Shown here in pieces: positions 49,201 through 58,979 of a stretch of DNA of 64,000 nt (positions within the stretch are counted from its first letter, which is position 1; the number at the start of each line of letters is the position of its first letter). A program made the translations under genes and the position numbers. This stretch comes from an uncultured Porticoccus sp. (GTDB lineage: Bacteria; Pseudomonadota; Gammaproteobacteria; Pseudomonadales; Porticoccaceae): contig CAJIZZ010000005.1 in NCBI GenBank assembly GCA_905181945.1, forward strand, positions 1 to 64,000, in the 5' to 3' direction. The notes beneath the pieces were generated by a model. That model searched no databases. It was not told the origin of the DNA and saw only the letters and a program-made list of their open reading frames with translations.

Positions 49201-50676
49201 TTATTTTTCGATGCCTAAGGATTCCCACAGCCTGTCAATTTTTTCTTTTATTTTGGTATCCATTTCGATTGGTTTCCCCCACTCTCTATCTGTTTCACTC
49301 GGCCATTTATTAGTGGCGTCAAACCCTACCTTTGAGCCCAATCCAGAGACAGGAGAAGCAAAGTCTAAATAATCAATGGGGGTGTTATCAATTATCACCA
49401 TATCTCGCTTAGGGTCCATTCGAGTTGTAATGGCCCATATTACATCACTCCACTCGCGAGGATTCACATCGTCATCTACAACAACTACAAATTTCGTGTA
49501 CATGAATTGTCGTAAAAAAGACCAAACTCCCATCATCACTCGCTTGGCGTGGCCAGGATACTTTTTCTTCATCGAAACAACAGCCATGCGATAGGAGCAA
49601 CCTTCAGGTGGAAGATAAAAATCAATAATTTCTGGAAATTGTTTTTGTAGAATAGGAACGAATATTTCGTTCAGTGCTACCCCCAGAATGGCTGGCTCGT
49701 CAGGAGGTCTGCCAGTATAAGTACTATGATAGATCGGGTTTTTGCGATGAGTGATTCTTTCCACCGTAAAAACTGGAAATTGATCCACTTCATTATAGTA
49801 GCCAGTATGGTCTCCAAAAGGGCCTTCAGTCGCCATTTCGTCTGGATAAAGAAAGCCTTCTAGGATAAATTCAGCGCTTGCTGGCACTTGAAGGTCGCTG
49901 CCCAAACAGCCCACCACCTTTGTTTTTTCACCCCTTAGTAGTCCTGCAAAAGCATATTCTGAGAGAGTATCTGGCACAGGTGTGACTGCACCTAGTATAG
50001 TTGCGGGGTCAGCACCTAAAGCTACAGCAATTGGGAATGGTTCTCCAGGATGGGCTAGTTGCCAGTCTTGAAAATCAAGCGCCCCTCCTCGATGAGACAA
50101 CCATCGCATGATTAGTTTATTTTTCCCTATTACCTGCTGGCGATAAATACCTAGATTTTGTCTTTCTTTCTCTGGACCTCGGGTGATAACTAGCGGCCAA
50201 GTAATCAGTGGCCCCGCATCACCTGGCCAGCAGGTCTGAATTGGTAGTTTGTTTAAATCAACATCTGCACCTTCAATGATAAAATCTTGGCAGGCAGCTT
50301 TTTTTACAACCTGTGCTGGCATGTTTAGAATTTGTTTAAACTTATCACGATTTCCCCAGAGGTCTTTTATTCCTTTCGGCGGTTCTGGCTCTTTTAGAAA
50401 AGCGAGCAACTCTCCTACTTCTCGCAGGGCAAGAAGAGTTTCTTTTCCCATGCCCATCGCAACTCTTTCTGGCGTACCAAAAAGATTGCCTAACACAGGA
50501 ATATCGAATCCTTTGGGATTTTCAAATAATAGAGCTGGGCCGCCAGCGCGAAGGGTACGGTCACAAATTTCCGTCATCTCTAGAACAGGATCAACTTCGA
50601 CTTTAATGCGCTTTAATTCGCCGCGCTTTTCTAGGAATTTAATAAACTCCCTAAGATCTGAGTGTTTTATTGTCAT
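49201..50676 (-). CDS. ubiD: 3-octaprenyl-4-hydroxybenzoate carboxy-lyase
   Basis: Decarboxylase of ubiquinone synthesis using prenylated FMN. The 491 residues include [59 protein letters not shown] (carrying the conserved Glu of the active site) and [20 protein letters not shown]. The cofactor-making UbiX is not in the window. It is isolated from ubiC-ubiA, facing convergent fabY. Confidence 0.97.
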   Translation of the reverse strand: MTIKHSDLREFIKFLEKRGELKRIKVEVDPVLEMTEICDRTLRAGGPALLFENPKGFDIPVLGNLFGTPERVAMGMGKETLLALREVGELLAFLKEPEPPKGIKDLWGNRDKFKQILNMPAQVVKKAACQDFIIEGADVDLNKLPIQTCWPGDAGPLITWPLVITRGPEKERQNLGIYRQQVIGKNKLIMRWLSHRGGALDFQDWQLAHPGEPFPIAVALGADPATILGAVTPVPDTLSEYAFAGLLRGEKTKVVGCLGSDLQVPASAEFILEGFLYPDEMATEGPFGDHTGYYNEVDQFPVFTVERITHRKNPIYHSTYTGRPPDEPAILGVALNEIFVPILQKQFPEIIDFYLPPEGCSYRMAVVSMKKKYPGHAKRVMMGVWSFLRQFMYTKFVVVVDDDVNPREWSDVIWAITTRMDPKRDMVIIDNTPIDYLDFASPVSGLGSKVGFDATNKWPSETDREWGKPIEMDTKIKEKIDRLWESLGIEK

Positions 50677-50842
50677 GTTAGATAATAGTTAGAAATAGGT
50701 ATACTCCAAGTGTTACGATAAAAACTTGTAATTGCAACTTCTTACAAGTTGTTAAGTAAGCTAAAATTGTATCTGAAATTCTAGATCGTAGCGCTAAATA
50801 ATCGATTTATAAGTATATTCTGAGCTCCAAAAAGAGAAATAC

Positions 50843-51526
50843 ATGAATAATTTTCTTATAGCACCATCAATCCTGTCCGCAGACTTTGCTCGATTGGGAG
50901 AGGAGGTAGAGGCTGTTATTGATGCAGGTGCTAACCTAGTCCATTTCGATGTAATGGATAATCATTATGTGCCTAATTTGACTATTGGCCCCATGGTTTG
51001 CAAGGCGTTGCGTGACCATGGGATAGTAGCCTCTATTGATGTGCACCTCATGGTTGACCCCGTAGACCAGCTTATTAACAGTTTTTCTGCTGCCGGCGCT
51101 AACTGGATAACCTTTCATCCGGAGGCTTCTCAGGATGTTGATCGCTCCCTGCAACTGATAAGAGATGCAGGATGTAAAGGTGGTTTAGCGTTAAATCCCG
51201 AAACGGGGCTTGATGAGATAAAACACTTTTTAAAAAAAGTGGATATAATTCTACTAATGTCTGTAAACCCTGGCTTTGGGGGACAAAAATTTATTCCAGC
51301 GACATTAGGTAAGTTGCGTGAAGCTCGTACCCTTATTGATAACAGTGGGCTAGACATTCGCCTGGAGATCGATGGGGGTGTTACCACTAAAAATATTAGA
51401 GCAATTGCTGAAGCAGGGGCAGATACTTTTGTTGCCGGTTCAGCCATCTATGGTTCTGATGATTATCGTCAAGCCATTAATTGTATGCGTGCAGAATTAT
51501 CCAAATTGGAGTTTGAGCAGTCATGA
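50843..51526 (+). CDS. rpe: Ribulose-phosphate 3-epimerase
   Basis: Pentose phosphate pathway epimerase with a TIM-barrel fold. [38 protein letters not shown] and [14 protein letters not shown] are diagnostic, with the metal ligands His/Asp in HFDVMD. The 227 residues are normal. It overlaps trpE by 4 bases (ATGA). In pseudomonads a phosphoglycolate phosphatase gene sits between these two; here it is absent. Confidence 0.97.
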   Translation: MNNFLIAPSILSADFARLGEEVEAVIDAGANLVHFDVMDNHYVPNLTIGPMVCKALRDHGIVASIDVHLMVDPVDQLINSFSAAGANWITFHPEASQDVDRSLQLIRDAGCKGGLALNPETGLDEIKHFLKKVDIILLMSVNPGFGGQKFIPATLGKLREARTLIDNSGLDIRLEIDGGVTTKNIRAIAEAGADTFVAGSAIYGSDDYRQAINCMRAELSKLEFEQS

Positions 51527-52989
51527 CCCCTGAGCATTTTGCCGAGCTAGCTAAGCAAAATTACAGTCGAATCCCAGTGATACGAGAAGTTCTGGCCGAT
51601 CTAGAAACACCATTGTCTTGTTATTTAAAGCTAGCAAGAGGGCCATACTCGTATTTATTTGAATCTGTTCATGGTGGCGAAAAATGGGGGCGTTATTCCC
51701 TCATAGGCCTGCCATCAAGTACCATTATAAAGGTCTTCGGCGATCAATTGGTGATAGAAAAAAATAATCAAATTATAGAATCTAAGACTACGATAGATCC
51801 TCTAAGTGATATTGAAGCTTTTCAGTCCAGATACCAGATACCTGAGTTACCTGAGTTGCCTCGCTTCACAGGAGGACTTGTAGGTTATTTTAGCTACGAT
51901 ACCGTACGTTATGTTGAGGAAAGATTAAAGCAATCGGCACCCAAAGATGATTTAGGCAATCCAGATATCTTATTGATGGTGTCTGATGAAGTGGTAATTT
52001 TTGATAATCTGCTGGGAAAACTAATTTTTGTTGTTCACCAGGATGCTTGTGATATAAACGCCTGGGGTAAGGCCCAGCAACGACTAGATGAGCTTGAAGC
52101 TAAACTCAAAAATTCTGTTCCGGATCTGCCATCATTGAACTTAGATAGTAAAGAACAAAGTGAATCTGCTTTTGTGTCTAGTTTTGGCGAAGAGAATTTT
52201 CTGGAAGCAGTCAGCAAGATAAAAGACTACGTGTTAGCCGGCGATGCAATGCAGGTTGTTCCATCGCAGCGGTTATCTCTAGACTTTAATGCCGAACCCT
52301 TGAATCTTTATAGGGCATTACGCTGCCTTAATCCATCCCCTTATATGTACTTTCTGGATCTAGACTCCTTTCATATAGCAGGGTCATCGCCAGAAATTTT
52401 AGCTCGTCTAGAGGATGGAGCGGTAACAGTGAGACCTATCGCCGGAACTCGTCGTCGCGGACACACCTCCGAGGAAGACCTATCCCTAGAAAAAGAGCTG
52501 CTAAGTGACCCCAAAGAAATTGCAGAGCATTTGATGCTCATTGATTTGGGTCGCAACGATGTGGGAAGAGTTGCCCAAATAGGAACAGTAGAAGTCACTG
52601 ATCAGATGCTAGTAGAGCGTTATTCGCATGTTATGCACATTACATCTAATGTGACTGGTCAGGTGAAGCCAGGCACTACGGCTATGGACGTGCTGCGAGC
52701 AACGTTACCGGCTGGTACTTTGAGCGGAGCTCCAAAAATTCGTGCTATGGAAATAATTGACGAGCTTGAGCCAGTGAAGCGCGGGGTGTATGGGGGAGCT
52801 GTAGGCTATATTGGCTGGAATGGCAATATGGATACTGCTATTGCCATCAGAACCGCAGTAATTAAAGACGGTAAGCTTTATGTGCAAGCTGGCGCCGGAG
52901 TAGTAGCAGATTCGGTTCCAGAACTGGAATGGAAAGAAACTATAAATAAAGCACGCGCTATTTTTCGTGCTGTTGATTTAGTCGTCTAA
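51523..52989 (+). CDS. trpE: Anthranilate synthase component I
   Basis: Converts chorismate to anthranilate with ammonia supplied by TrpG. The feedback site region [20 protein letters not shown] lies at the N-terminus; the chorismate-binding core shows [29 protein letters not shown] and [20 protein letters not shown]. The 488 residues are normal. It begins within the end of rpe, so the two are probably translated together, and trpG follows after 12 bases. Confidence 0.97.
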   Translation: MTPEHFAELAKQNYSRIPVIREVLADLETPLSCYLKLARGPYSYLFESVHGGEKWGRYSLIGLPSSTIIKVFGDQLVIEKNNQIIESKTTIDPLSDIEAFQSRYQIPELPELPRFTGGLVGYFSYDTVRYVEERLKQSAPKDDLGNPDILLMVSDEVVIFDNLLGKLIFVVHQDACDINAWGKAQQRLDELEAKLKNSVPDLPSLNLDSKEQSESAFVSSFGEENFLEAVSKIKDYVLAGDAMQVVPSQRLSLDFNAEPLNLYRALRCLNPSPYMYFLDLDSFHIAGSSPEILARLEDGAVTVRPIAGTRRRGHTSEEDLSLEKELLSDPKEIAEHLMLIDLGRNDVGRVAQIGTVEVTDQMLVERYSHVMHITSNVTGQVKPGTTAMDVLRATLPAGTLSGAPKIRAMEIIDELEPVKRGVYGGAVGYIGWNGNMDTAIAIRTAVIKDGKLYVQAGAGVVADSVPELEWKETINKARAIFRAVDLVV

Positions 52990-53001
52990 GGCACCCTGGC
53001 T

Positions 53002-53580
53002 ATGATTTTAATGATTGACAATTATGATTCGTTTACCTATAACGTAGTGCAGTACTTGGGAGAACTCAAGGCTGAGGTGCGCGTCATCCGTAATGATGAG
53101 CTGACATTAGACCAAATCCAATCAATAGCCCCAGAAAAAATTGTTATCTCCCCTGGACCATGTACCCCTAACGAAGCAGGCATTTCTGTTGCGGCGATTG
53201 AACATTTTTCTGGAAAAATCCCTATCCTAGGCATTTGTCTGGGCCATCAAAGTATTGGCCAAGCTTTTGGTGGAAAAATTATACGAGCCAGAAATGTAAT
53301 GCATGGGAAAACGTCCTTTATTTATCATAACAACAAGGGAGTATTTAAAGGCTTGCCCAATCCTTTTGAGGCAACTCGCTATCATTCCTTAATTGTCGAA
53401 AGGGAAAGTTTGCCGCGTTGTCTTGAAGAGACTGCCTGGACTAAAAAATCGACAGGAGAGATTGATGAAATTATGGGTTTTCGTCACCGCGATTTTGCAG
53501 TAGAAGGCGTACAATTCCATCCAGAATCGATTCTTACTGAAAATGGGCACGACTTGCTCGAAAATTTTTTGAAAAACTAA
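53002..53580 (+). CDS. trpG: Anthranilate synthase component II (glutamine amidotransferase)
   Basis: Class I glutamine amidotransferase that feeds ammonia to TrpE. It starts [20 protein letters not shown]; the nucleophile Cys is in [15 protein letters not shown] and the His-Glu pair in [13 protein letters not shown]. The 192 residues are normal. In many bacteria the same subunit also serves PabB. Nine bases separate it from trpD. Confidence 0.97.
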   Translation: MILMIDNYDSFTYNVVQYLGELKAEVRVIRNDELTLDQIQSIAPEKIVISPGPCTPNEAGISVAAIEHFSGKIPILGICLGHQSIGQAFGGKIIRARNVMHGKTSFIYHNNKGVFKGLPNPFEATRYHSLIVERESLPRCLEETAWTKKSTGEIDEIMGFRHRDFAVEGVQFHPESILTENGHDLLENFLKN

Positions 53581-53588
53581 AAAAGGCT

Positions 53589-54626
53589 ATGATGGACATT
53601 CAGCAGGCAATTAACAAAATTTTGAATGGCCATAATCTTTCGATCAGTGACATGCGTGAAGCAATGATGCAGATTATGACGGGAAAAGCTACCGATGCTC
53701 AGATAGGTGGATTTTTGATCGGACTGCGCATGAAGGGTGAAACGGTCGAAGAGATTACTGGTGCGGCCCAAATAATGCGTGAACTATCAGTGCCATTACA
53801 CTTAACAAATGAGCATTTGGTGGATATCGTTGGAACAGGTGGCGATAGCGCAGGGATCTTTAATGTGTCTACAGCAAGTATTTTTGTTGCGGCAGCAGCA
53901 GGTGCGAACATTGCCAAACATGGCAATAGAGGGGTTAGTAGCAGCAGTGGTAGCGCAGATTTGCTAGAGTATGCGGGGGTAAATTTAGATTTATCAGCAG
54001 AACAGATAGGCCTTTGCGTAGAAGAGGTTGGGGTTGGTTTTATGTTTGCCATTAATCATCATGGCGCAATGAAGCATGCTGTTGGTGCACGCAAAGAGCT
54101 TGGCGTACGTACTATTTTTAATCTGCTGGGTCCGCTCACCAATCCAGCCAAAGTTCCCAATATGCTGCTGGGCGTTTATGATCGCAAATGGTTAATCCCG
54201 CTTGCAGAAGTAATGAGGGCACTAGGCTGCGAACATGTACTTGTTGTTCATTCTCAGGATGGATTGGACGAGATTAGTATTTCGTCTGATACCTGGATTG
54301 TAGAACTCAAAGACGGCGAAATTAGCGAATACACTTTAATGCCAGAAGATTTTGGAATGAGCAAAGGTAATCTTGACGACCTGAAGATTTCTGATGCAAA
54401 AGAAAGCTTGGATTTGATAAAGTTAGCGCTGTCTAAGCAGCGCGTCTTTTCTTCTAAGGTTGAGTCTGCATCTGATATAATTGCGTTAAATGCTGGAGCA
54501 GCACTTTATGTTTCCGGCGTCGCGAATAATTTAGCAGAAGGTGTTATTTTAGCGCAAGACGCTATTGGTAGTGGCTTAGCTAAGGAAAAAATTTCTGAGC
54601 TTGCTGCGTTTACTCGTTGTTTTTAG
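53589..54626 (+). CDS. trpD: Anthranilate phosphoribosyltransferase
   Basis: Adds phosphoribosyl to anthranilate. The PRPP-binding loop is [38 protein letters not shown] and [20 protein letters not shown] are family blocks. The 345 residues are normal. It begins with ATG at 53589 (a second ATG follows at once) and is followed by trpC. Confidence 0.97.
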   Translation: MMDIQQAINKILNGHNLSISDMREAMMQIMTGKATDAQIGGFLIGLRMKGETVEEITGAAQIMRELSVPLHLTNEHLVDIVGTGGDSAGIFNVSTASIFVAAAAGANIAKHGNRGVSSSSGSADLLEYAGVNLDLSAEQIGLCVEEVGVGFMFAINHHGAMKHAVGARKELGVRTIFNLLGPLTNPAKVPNMLLGVYDRKWLIPLAEVMRALGCEHVLVVHSQDGLDEISISSDTWIVELKDGEISEYTLMPEDFGMSKGNLDDLKISDAKESLDLIKLALSKQRVFSSKVESASDIIALNAGAALYVSGVANNLAEGVILAQDAIGSGLAKEKISELAAFTRCF

Positions 54627-54661
54627 GCAAGAAAAATATTACAAATCGTAGTCAAAATATC

Positions 54662-55477
54662 ATGGATGCAGCATTGGATACTCCAACAGTTTTAAAAAAA
54701 ATTCTAACTAAAAAGATAGCAGAGGTCGCTAGTCGACGGCGAAATGTGTCGCTGGCCGAGTTAGAGCAGCAATGTTGCGGAGAGCTAAAAAACAGAGAAG
54801 TAAGAAGTTTTTCAGGCGCCCTTTCTGCAAAAATAAATACAGGAGTATCTGCAGTTATTGCCGAAATTAAAAAGGCATCACCTAGCAAAGGGGTGATCAG
54901 AGAAAATTTTGACCCTGAAAAAATTGCTATAAGTTATCAGAAAGGCGGCGCAGCTTGCTTGTCTGTTTTGACGGAAAGTGCTTTTTTCCAAGGCTCAGAT
55001 GATTATTTAAAAATAGCCAGAAACGCCACCTGTTTGCCAGTTTTAAGAAAGGATTTCATAGTTGATCCTTATCAAGTCTATGAGTCTTATGCGCTAGGCG
55101 CAGATTGTATTTTATTGATTGTTGCAGCTTTGAGCCAGATAGACATAGAGGAGCTGCATGGAGTTGCCCGACAGCTTGGCCTGGATGTGTTGATGGAGGT
55201 TCACAATGAAGAAGAGCTTGATAGAGCCCTGTTGATTGATAATCCAATGATTGGAATCAATAATCGTAATCTGCATACTTTTGAAACAAGTCTTGATACA
55301 ACTATTCAGCTCTTGAATAAGATTCCAAAAAATAGAATTATTATTACTGAAAGCGGCATACTCAATTCAGACGATGTTGCCACCATGAAAGATCATGATG
55401 TAAATGCTTTTTTGGTGGGTGAAACATTTATGCGTGCAGATGATCCAGGATTAAAATTATCTGAAATGTTTATGTAG
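54662..55477 (+). CDS. trpC: Indole-3-glycerol phosphate synthase
   Basis: Ring-closing step of tryptophan synthesis, TIM barrel. I chose ATG 54662 ([19 protein letters not shown]), which fits homologues; a TTG at 54617 inside the trpD end is possible. The 271 residues show [40 protein letters not shown] and [17 protein letters not shown]. It is single-function, not fused to TrpF. TrpF, TrpA and TrpB are not in the window. Confidence 0.95.
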   Translation: MDAALDTPTVLKKILTKKIAEVASRRRNVSLAELEQQCCGELKNREVRSFSGALSAKINTGVSAVIAEIKKASPSKGVIRENFDPEKIAISYQKGGAACLSVLTESAFFQGSDDYLKIARNATCLPVLRKDFIVDPYQVYESYALGADCILLIVAALSQIDIEELHGVARQLGLDVLMEVHNEEELDRALLIDNPMIGINNRNLHTFETSLDTTIQLLNKIPKNRIIITESGILNSDDVATMKDHDVNAFLVGETFMRADDPGLKLSEMFM

Positions 55478-55542
55478 ACTAGGATTTTTAGCTTAGCTAT
55501 AAGTACATGAATTTTTTAAATTTCTTGAGGCCTTTTATTTTT

Positions 55543-55968
55543 ATGAAAGCAAAGATTACATGGGGTGGAGAGGTTAAATTTATAGCCGAGTCTGAGTCTG
55601 GACACAGGATTATCATGGATGGTCCTCCAGATTATGGCGGTGGAAATGCAGGACCTCGACCTATGGAGATGATGCTGATGGGGATGGGAGGTTGCTCAGC
55701 TTTTGATGTGGTTCATATTTTGCAGAAAAGCCATCAAAGCGTAGCGACTTGCGTGGCAGAAATTACTGCAGTCAGAGCCAAAGAGGTTCCTGCAGTATTT
55801 ACTAAAATACATCTACATTTTCTGGTGTCAGGCGACAATCTAAAAGAAAGCATAGTGCGTAACGCAGTTAAGCTGTCCGCTGAAAAATATTGCTCCGCTT
55901 CTATTATGCTCACCAAGGGTGGCGTCGAGGTTACTCACACATTCGAGATTAATAGCCCTAAAGTCTGA
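55543..55968 (+). CDS. OsmC/YhfA family protein
   Basis: A 141-residue OsmC-fold protein starting at ATG 55543 (MKAKITWGGEVKFIAESESG); the frame is open 12 codons upstream. The conserved block GPRPMEMMLMGMGGCSAFDVV holds the first Cys, and SAEKYCSASIML holds the second Cys. OsmC proteins reduce organic peroxides, but this YhfA-like branch is less well known. In pseudomonads it lies between vfr and speD; both are missing here. Confidence 0.9.
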   Translation: MKAKITWGGEVKFIAESESGHRIIMDGPPDYGGGNAGPRPMEMMLMGMGGCSAFDVVHILQKSHQSVATCVAEITAVRAKEVPAVFTKIHLHFLVSGDNLKESIVRNAVKLSAEKYCSASIMLTKGGVEVTHTFEINSPKV

Positions 55969-56118
55969 TTGTCAAAAATTAGCAATTAAAAAAAGGCAGC
56001 TTACGCCGCCTATAAAAGAATACTGAGGGAGAAGAACAAACAAGATTTTCAATTTGGTGGAATCGGTCCTGGAAAGCGATTCAATAATCTACTCATCAAC
56101 AAAATAAATATACAGCAC

Positions 56119-56147
56119 TTGACACACATTCTTAAAATGTATATATA
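56119..56147 (+). promoter_or_regulatory. Sigma70-type promoter in the osmC-lysR spacer
   Basis: TTGACA (56119-56124) and TATATA (56142-56147) are 17 bases apart, near the ideal. The spacer 55969-56299 (331 bases) otherwise holds AT-rich DNA, a GC-rich hairpin at about 56006-56020 and a small open frame (56182-56340). The promoter points to the LysR gene and would give a leader of about 145 bases. Confidence 0.65.
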
Positions 56148-56181
56148 TTATGTTATCTATAATTTTTAGGAATAACAATTA

Positions 56182-56340
56182 ATGGGTTACTCTATAGATA
56201 TAGAGTGCGCCTACCATGCTTATATAATGCTGTTGCCAGCATTCATCTGCTGCTATCTAAGATGGCAGTTTACCTCTTTAGTGCTATCTAGTTTGGAGTA
56301 TGATCTTGGATGCAAAACTGTTATCTCGCGTAGACCTTAA
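56182..56340 (+). CDS. Possible 52-codon upstream open frame (doubtful)
   Basis: ATG at 56182 has AGGA about nine bases upstream and opens 52 codons (MGYSIDIECAYHAYIMLLPA...) ending at TAA 56340, overlapping the lysR start in another frame. The middle is hydrophobic with three nearby cysteines, like a tiny membrane peptide or a leader whose translation could affect lysR. No homologue is recognised; it may be chance. Confidence 0.2.
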   Translation: MGYSIDIECAYHAYIMLLPAFICCYLRWQFTSLVLSSLEYDLGCKTVISRRP

Positions 56341-57259
56341 TTTATTAGTAGCACTACAGCGACTCTTAGAGGAAGAGAGTGTGACTAAGGCTGCCGAAAG
56401 GCTGTTTATCACACAACCGGCTATGAGCAAAACATTACAACGTTTGCGAGAAACATTTAATGATCCCTTGTTTGTCAGATGTGGGCGAGGATTGTCTCCT
56501 ACCCCAAGAGCGATCGAGCTAAAAAAACAATTGCCAGCAGTTTTAGCAGCTATAGCAACCATGATGCTAAAAGAAGAGTTTGATCCCCTAACCTTTGAGG
56601 GAGAGATATTTATTATGGCTGCTGAATTTATTGCCGTTCAAGTGATGCCAGCCTTAACTCAAAAGCTAGTTAAGGAGGCACCGTTAATGACCATCCGGCT
56701 GGTGGGTGAAGACTCTAACACCAAGGTATCAGGCCTAGAAAAAGGTGATTTGGATTTTGCTATTGAAATTGCACGCCCATACACTGAAGACTACCACGAG
56801 ACCTCGCTAGGGAGTTTTACGCCGGCTGTATGGATGAACACTGGGCACCCTTTGGCAGAGAAAAGGCAGCTTAAACTGAATGAAATGCTAAATTACCCCT
56901 TTGTTCAGTATGCCCTGCTTCGGTCACCATCTGGCGATACGGCCCAACAAACACGCTTTGACTCACAATTAAAAGAGAAAGGTCTGAAGCGAAAAAAAGC
57001 AATGGTAACCGATCAGCTGATGACCGCCTTAAATGTTTTGCGGGTAACAGATTGCTTGATGATGGGGACTATGCATGATTTAAAAAGCGATGGCGCTACT
57101 TATGGAATTGTCCGTAAGGCCTATCCAAAAGAATTAGACTTTGATAACTCTGTACCAATAGTGTTAGTACAGCATTCTAGGAGCGTTAAGTCTGCAGCAC
57201 ATGACTGGATTAAACAGAAAATTATAGAAGTGGTTTGCCCACTATTAACCGCTAAATAA
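56300..57259 (+). CDS. LysR-family transcriptional regulator (NodD-like branch)
   Basis: The 319 residues have an N-terminal HTH (residues about 12-70: LLVALQRLLEEESVTKAAER then LFITQPAMSKTLQRLRETF) and a PBP2-type effector domain ending with VQHSRSVKSAAHDWIKQKI. The DLNLL(V/L)AL start is typical of the NodD/LinR/PcpR group. A TTG at 56306 has a better-spaced GGAG than the ATG at 56300. It is flanked by osmC and coq7, where pseudomonads have speD. Target and inducer are unknown. Confidence 0.9.
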   Translation: MILDAKLLSRVDLNLLVALQRLLEEESVTKAAERLFITQPAMSKTLQRLRETFNDPLFVRCGRGLSPTPRAIELKKQLPAVLAAIATMMLKEEFDPLTFEGEIFIMAAEFIAVQVMPALTQKLVKEAPLMTIRLVGEDSNTKVSGLEKGDLDFAIEIARPYTEDYHETSLGSFTPAVWMNTGHPLAEKRQLKLNEMLNYPFVQYALLRSPSGDTAQQTRFDSQLKEKGLKRKKAMVTDQLMTALNVLRVTDCLMMGTMHDLKSDGATYGIVRKAYPKELDFDNSVPIVLVQHSRSVKSAAHDWIKQKIIEVVCPLLTAK

Positions 57260-57280
57260 CGTAAAGATAAATCTAGACTC

Positions 57281-57925
57281 TTAGATAAAATAACTAATTT
57301 TTGTCATCGCTTTAGACGCAGTAGTCATAAGTGATTTGGCTGGTGAGGGGAATGCTACCCCTCCAGCCTTTAAGGCTGACTCTGCGTGACGGGCTTCATC
57401 TTCGAGCATTCTCTCAACAATTATCCGACTCTTGATGTCATTAGAGGGTAACTTTTGTAGGTGAATACTTAGGTGTTCGCAAACCTGATGTTCTGTGGCT
57501 GCAACAAATCCTAGGCTAAGTTTGTCGCTAACAAGACCGGTGATGGCGCCAAGACCAAAAGACATAACATACCATAGGGGGTTTAGCGTGCTGGGCTGCT
57601 CCCCAAGTTGAACCACGCGTTCTCGACACCAAGCCAGATGGTCCACCTCCTCACTGGCTGCATGCTCCATTTCATGCCGAACAGTAGTGAGTTTTGCTGT
57701 TAGGGCTTGCCCTTGATATAGGGCTTGAGCACAAACTTCTCCAGTATGGTTGACTCGCATTAATGCTGCAGATTGGCGTTTTTCTTCGCTAGTTAGTGCT
57801 TCTTCAGAAGTATTTTTTGCTGGAGAGGGTCGATTATGGACAGGGTTCTCGGATGTTATTGTTTTTAGAGCCAAGTCCACTTGAGCTAAAAAACCATCAA
57901 TGGATGAAAGTCGTCTTGAGTTCAT
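57281..57925 (-). CDS. coq7: 5-demethoxyubiquinol hydroxylase Coq7
   Basis: Di-iron enzyme performing a hydroxylation in ubiquinone synthesis. ATG 57925 has GGAAG upstream and gives 214 residues; a TTG four codons earlier is in frame. Iron ligands show as [34 protein letters not shown] and [13 protein letters not shown] (E and ExxH motifs). Converges on lysR with 21 bases between. Works in the same pathway as ubiC, ubiA and ubiD in this window. Confidence 0.95.
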   Translation of the reverse strand: MNSRRLSSIDGFLAQVDLALKTITSENPVHNRPSPAKNTSEEALTSEEKRQSAALMRVNHTGEVCAQALYQGQALTAKLTTVRHEMEHAASEEVDHLAWCRERVVQLGEQPSTLNPLWYVMSFGLGAITGLVSDKLSLGFVAATEHQVCEHLSIHLQKLPSNDIKSRIIVERMLEDEARHAESALKAGGVAFPSPAKSLMTTASKAMTKISYFI

Positions 57926-57998
57926 CAGTGCTTCCAAATTACTATGTAAAGATAAAGGATTATAGCAAAATTATAAACTATATAGTTGGGCGTTAAAA

Positions 57999-58967
57999 AT
58001 GAAAGTTAACAAACATGTAAATCTGGGCAATGGAATTTATAGCGTTGATGCTCGATATATCTGTCCAGGTAATGCGTGCTGCTATTTGATGATCGAAGGC
58101 GATCAAGTCGCCATAATAGAAACGGGAACAGCCTATACAGCAGAGGGAATTCATGAGGCCCTGATATCACTGGGATTCGGAATTGAATCAGTTCGATATA
58201 TTGTTCCAACTCATGTGCATTTAGATCATGCGGGAGGAGCTGGTGTGTTAATGCAAAGGTACCCTAATGCACAGCTAGCTATTCACCCTAGAGGTGCGCG
58301 ACATATGATCAATCCAGACAAGCTGATTGAGGGGTCAAAAGCGGTATACGGGGAAGAAAAATTTACCCAATTTTATGGAAAAATTATCCCAGTCTCTGCG
58401 GATCGAGTTTTGATCATCGAAGATGGAGAAAAGCTTTATTTGGAAAATAGAGTTCTAGAGTTTCGCCATACTCCTGGGCATGCAGAGCATCATTTCTGTA
58501 TCTGGGATCAAGCTAGCCAAGGATGGTTTTCCGGAGATACATTTGGGATTTCATATGCAGCAATGGCGAGCGATCTAGATCGATTCATTATACCTACCAC
58601 GTCGCCAGTGCAGTTTGATCCAGATAAATTATTAGCTTCTATAGATCTGTTGATGAGCTATGGCCCTAAAAGGTTTTTTTTAACTCACTACAGTGTTGTT
58701 GAGGAGCCAAGAAAAAAAGCTGATTTGCTGCGCGAGCAGATTGAATGCTATCGAGAGATTGCCTATTCGCTTTGCCATGAGCCGGATAGAGAGCAGAAAA
58801 TTTTACTTGCAGTGAAGAAGATGACGTTAACTAGAATCTCCTCTGCCCAACCGAGCTTAGACTTAAAGGCAGTAGAAAAGTTATTAGAACTAGATTTTAT
58901 CCTAAATGCTCAAGGTATAAACATATGGGCATCTAAACAAGAGCAGAAAAAGAAGTCAGACGTGTGA
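57999..58967 (+). CDS. MBL-fold metallo-hydrolase
   Basis: A 322-residue metallo-beta-lactamase-fold enzyme. The metal site is complete: THVHLDHAGG (HxHxDH, about residues 71-80), HTPGHAEHH, FSGDTFG and FLTHYS. The C-terminal 90 residues (after GPKRFFLTHY) form a charged helical tail. Family members hydrolyse thioesters, lactones or phosphodiesters; nothing here narrows the substrate. It is divergent from coq7 and converges on purD. Confidence 0.88.
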   Translation: MKVNKHVNLGNGIYSVDARYICPGNACCYLMIEGDQVAIIETGTAYTAEGIHEALISLGFGIESVRYIVPTHVHLDHAGGAGVLMQRYPNAQLAIHPRGARHMINPDKLIEGSKAVYGEEKFTQFYGKIIPVSADRVLIIEDGEKLYLENRVLEFRHTPGHAEHHFCIWDQASQGWFSGDTFGISYAAMASDLDRFIIPTTSPVQFDPDKLLASIDLLMSYGPKRFFLTHYSVVEEPRKKADLLREQIECYREIAYSLCHEPDREQKILLAVKKMTLTRISSAQPSLDLKAVEKLLELDFILNAQGINIWASKQEQKKKSDV

Positions 58968-58979
58968 ACAAAATAGACA

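Noticed and set aside
56006-56020. GC-rich hairpin with an A run upstream (terminator read on the minus strand)
   Set aside because: The T run would only serve minus-strand transcription, and no minus-strand gene ends there; the stem is also imperfect.
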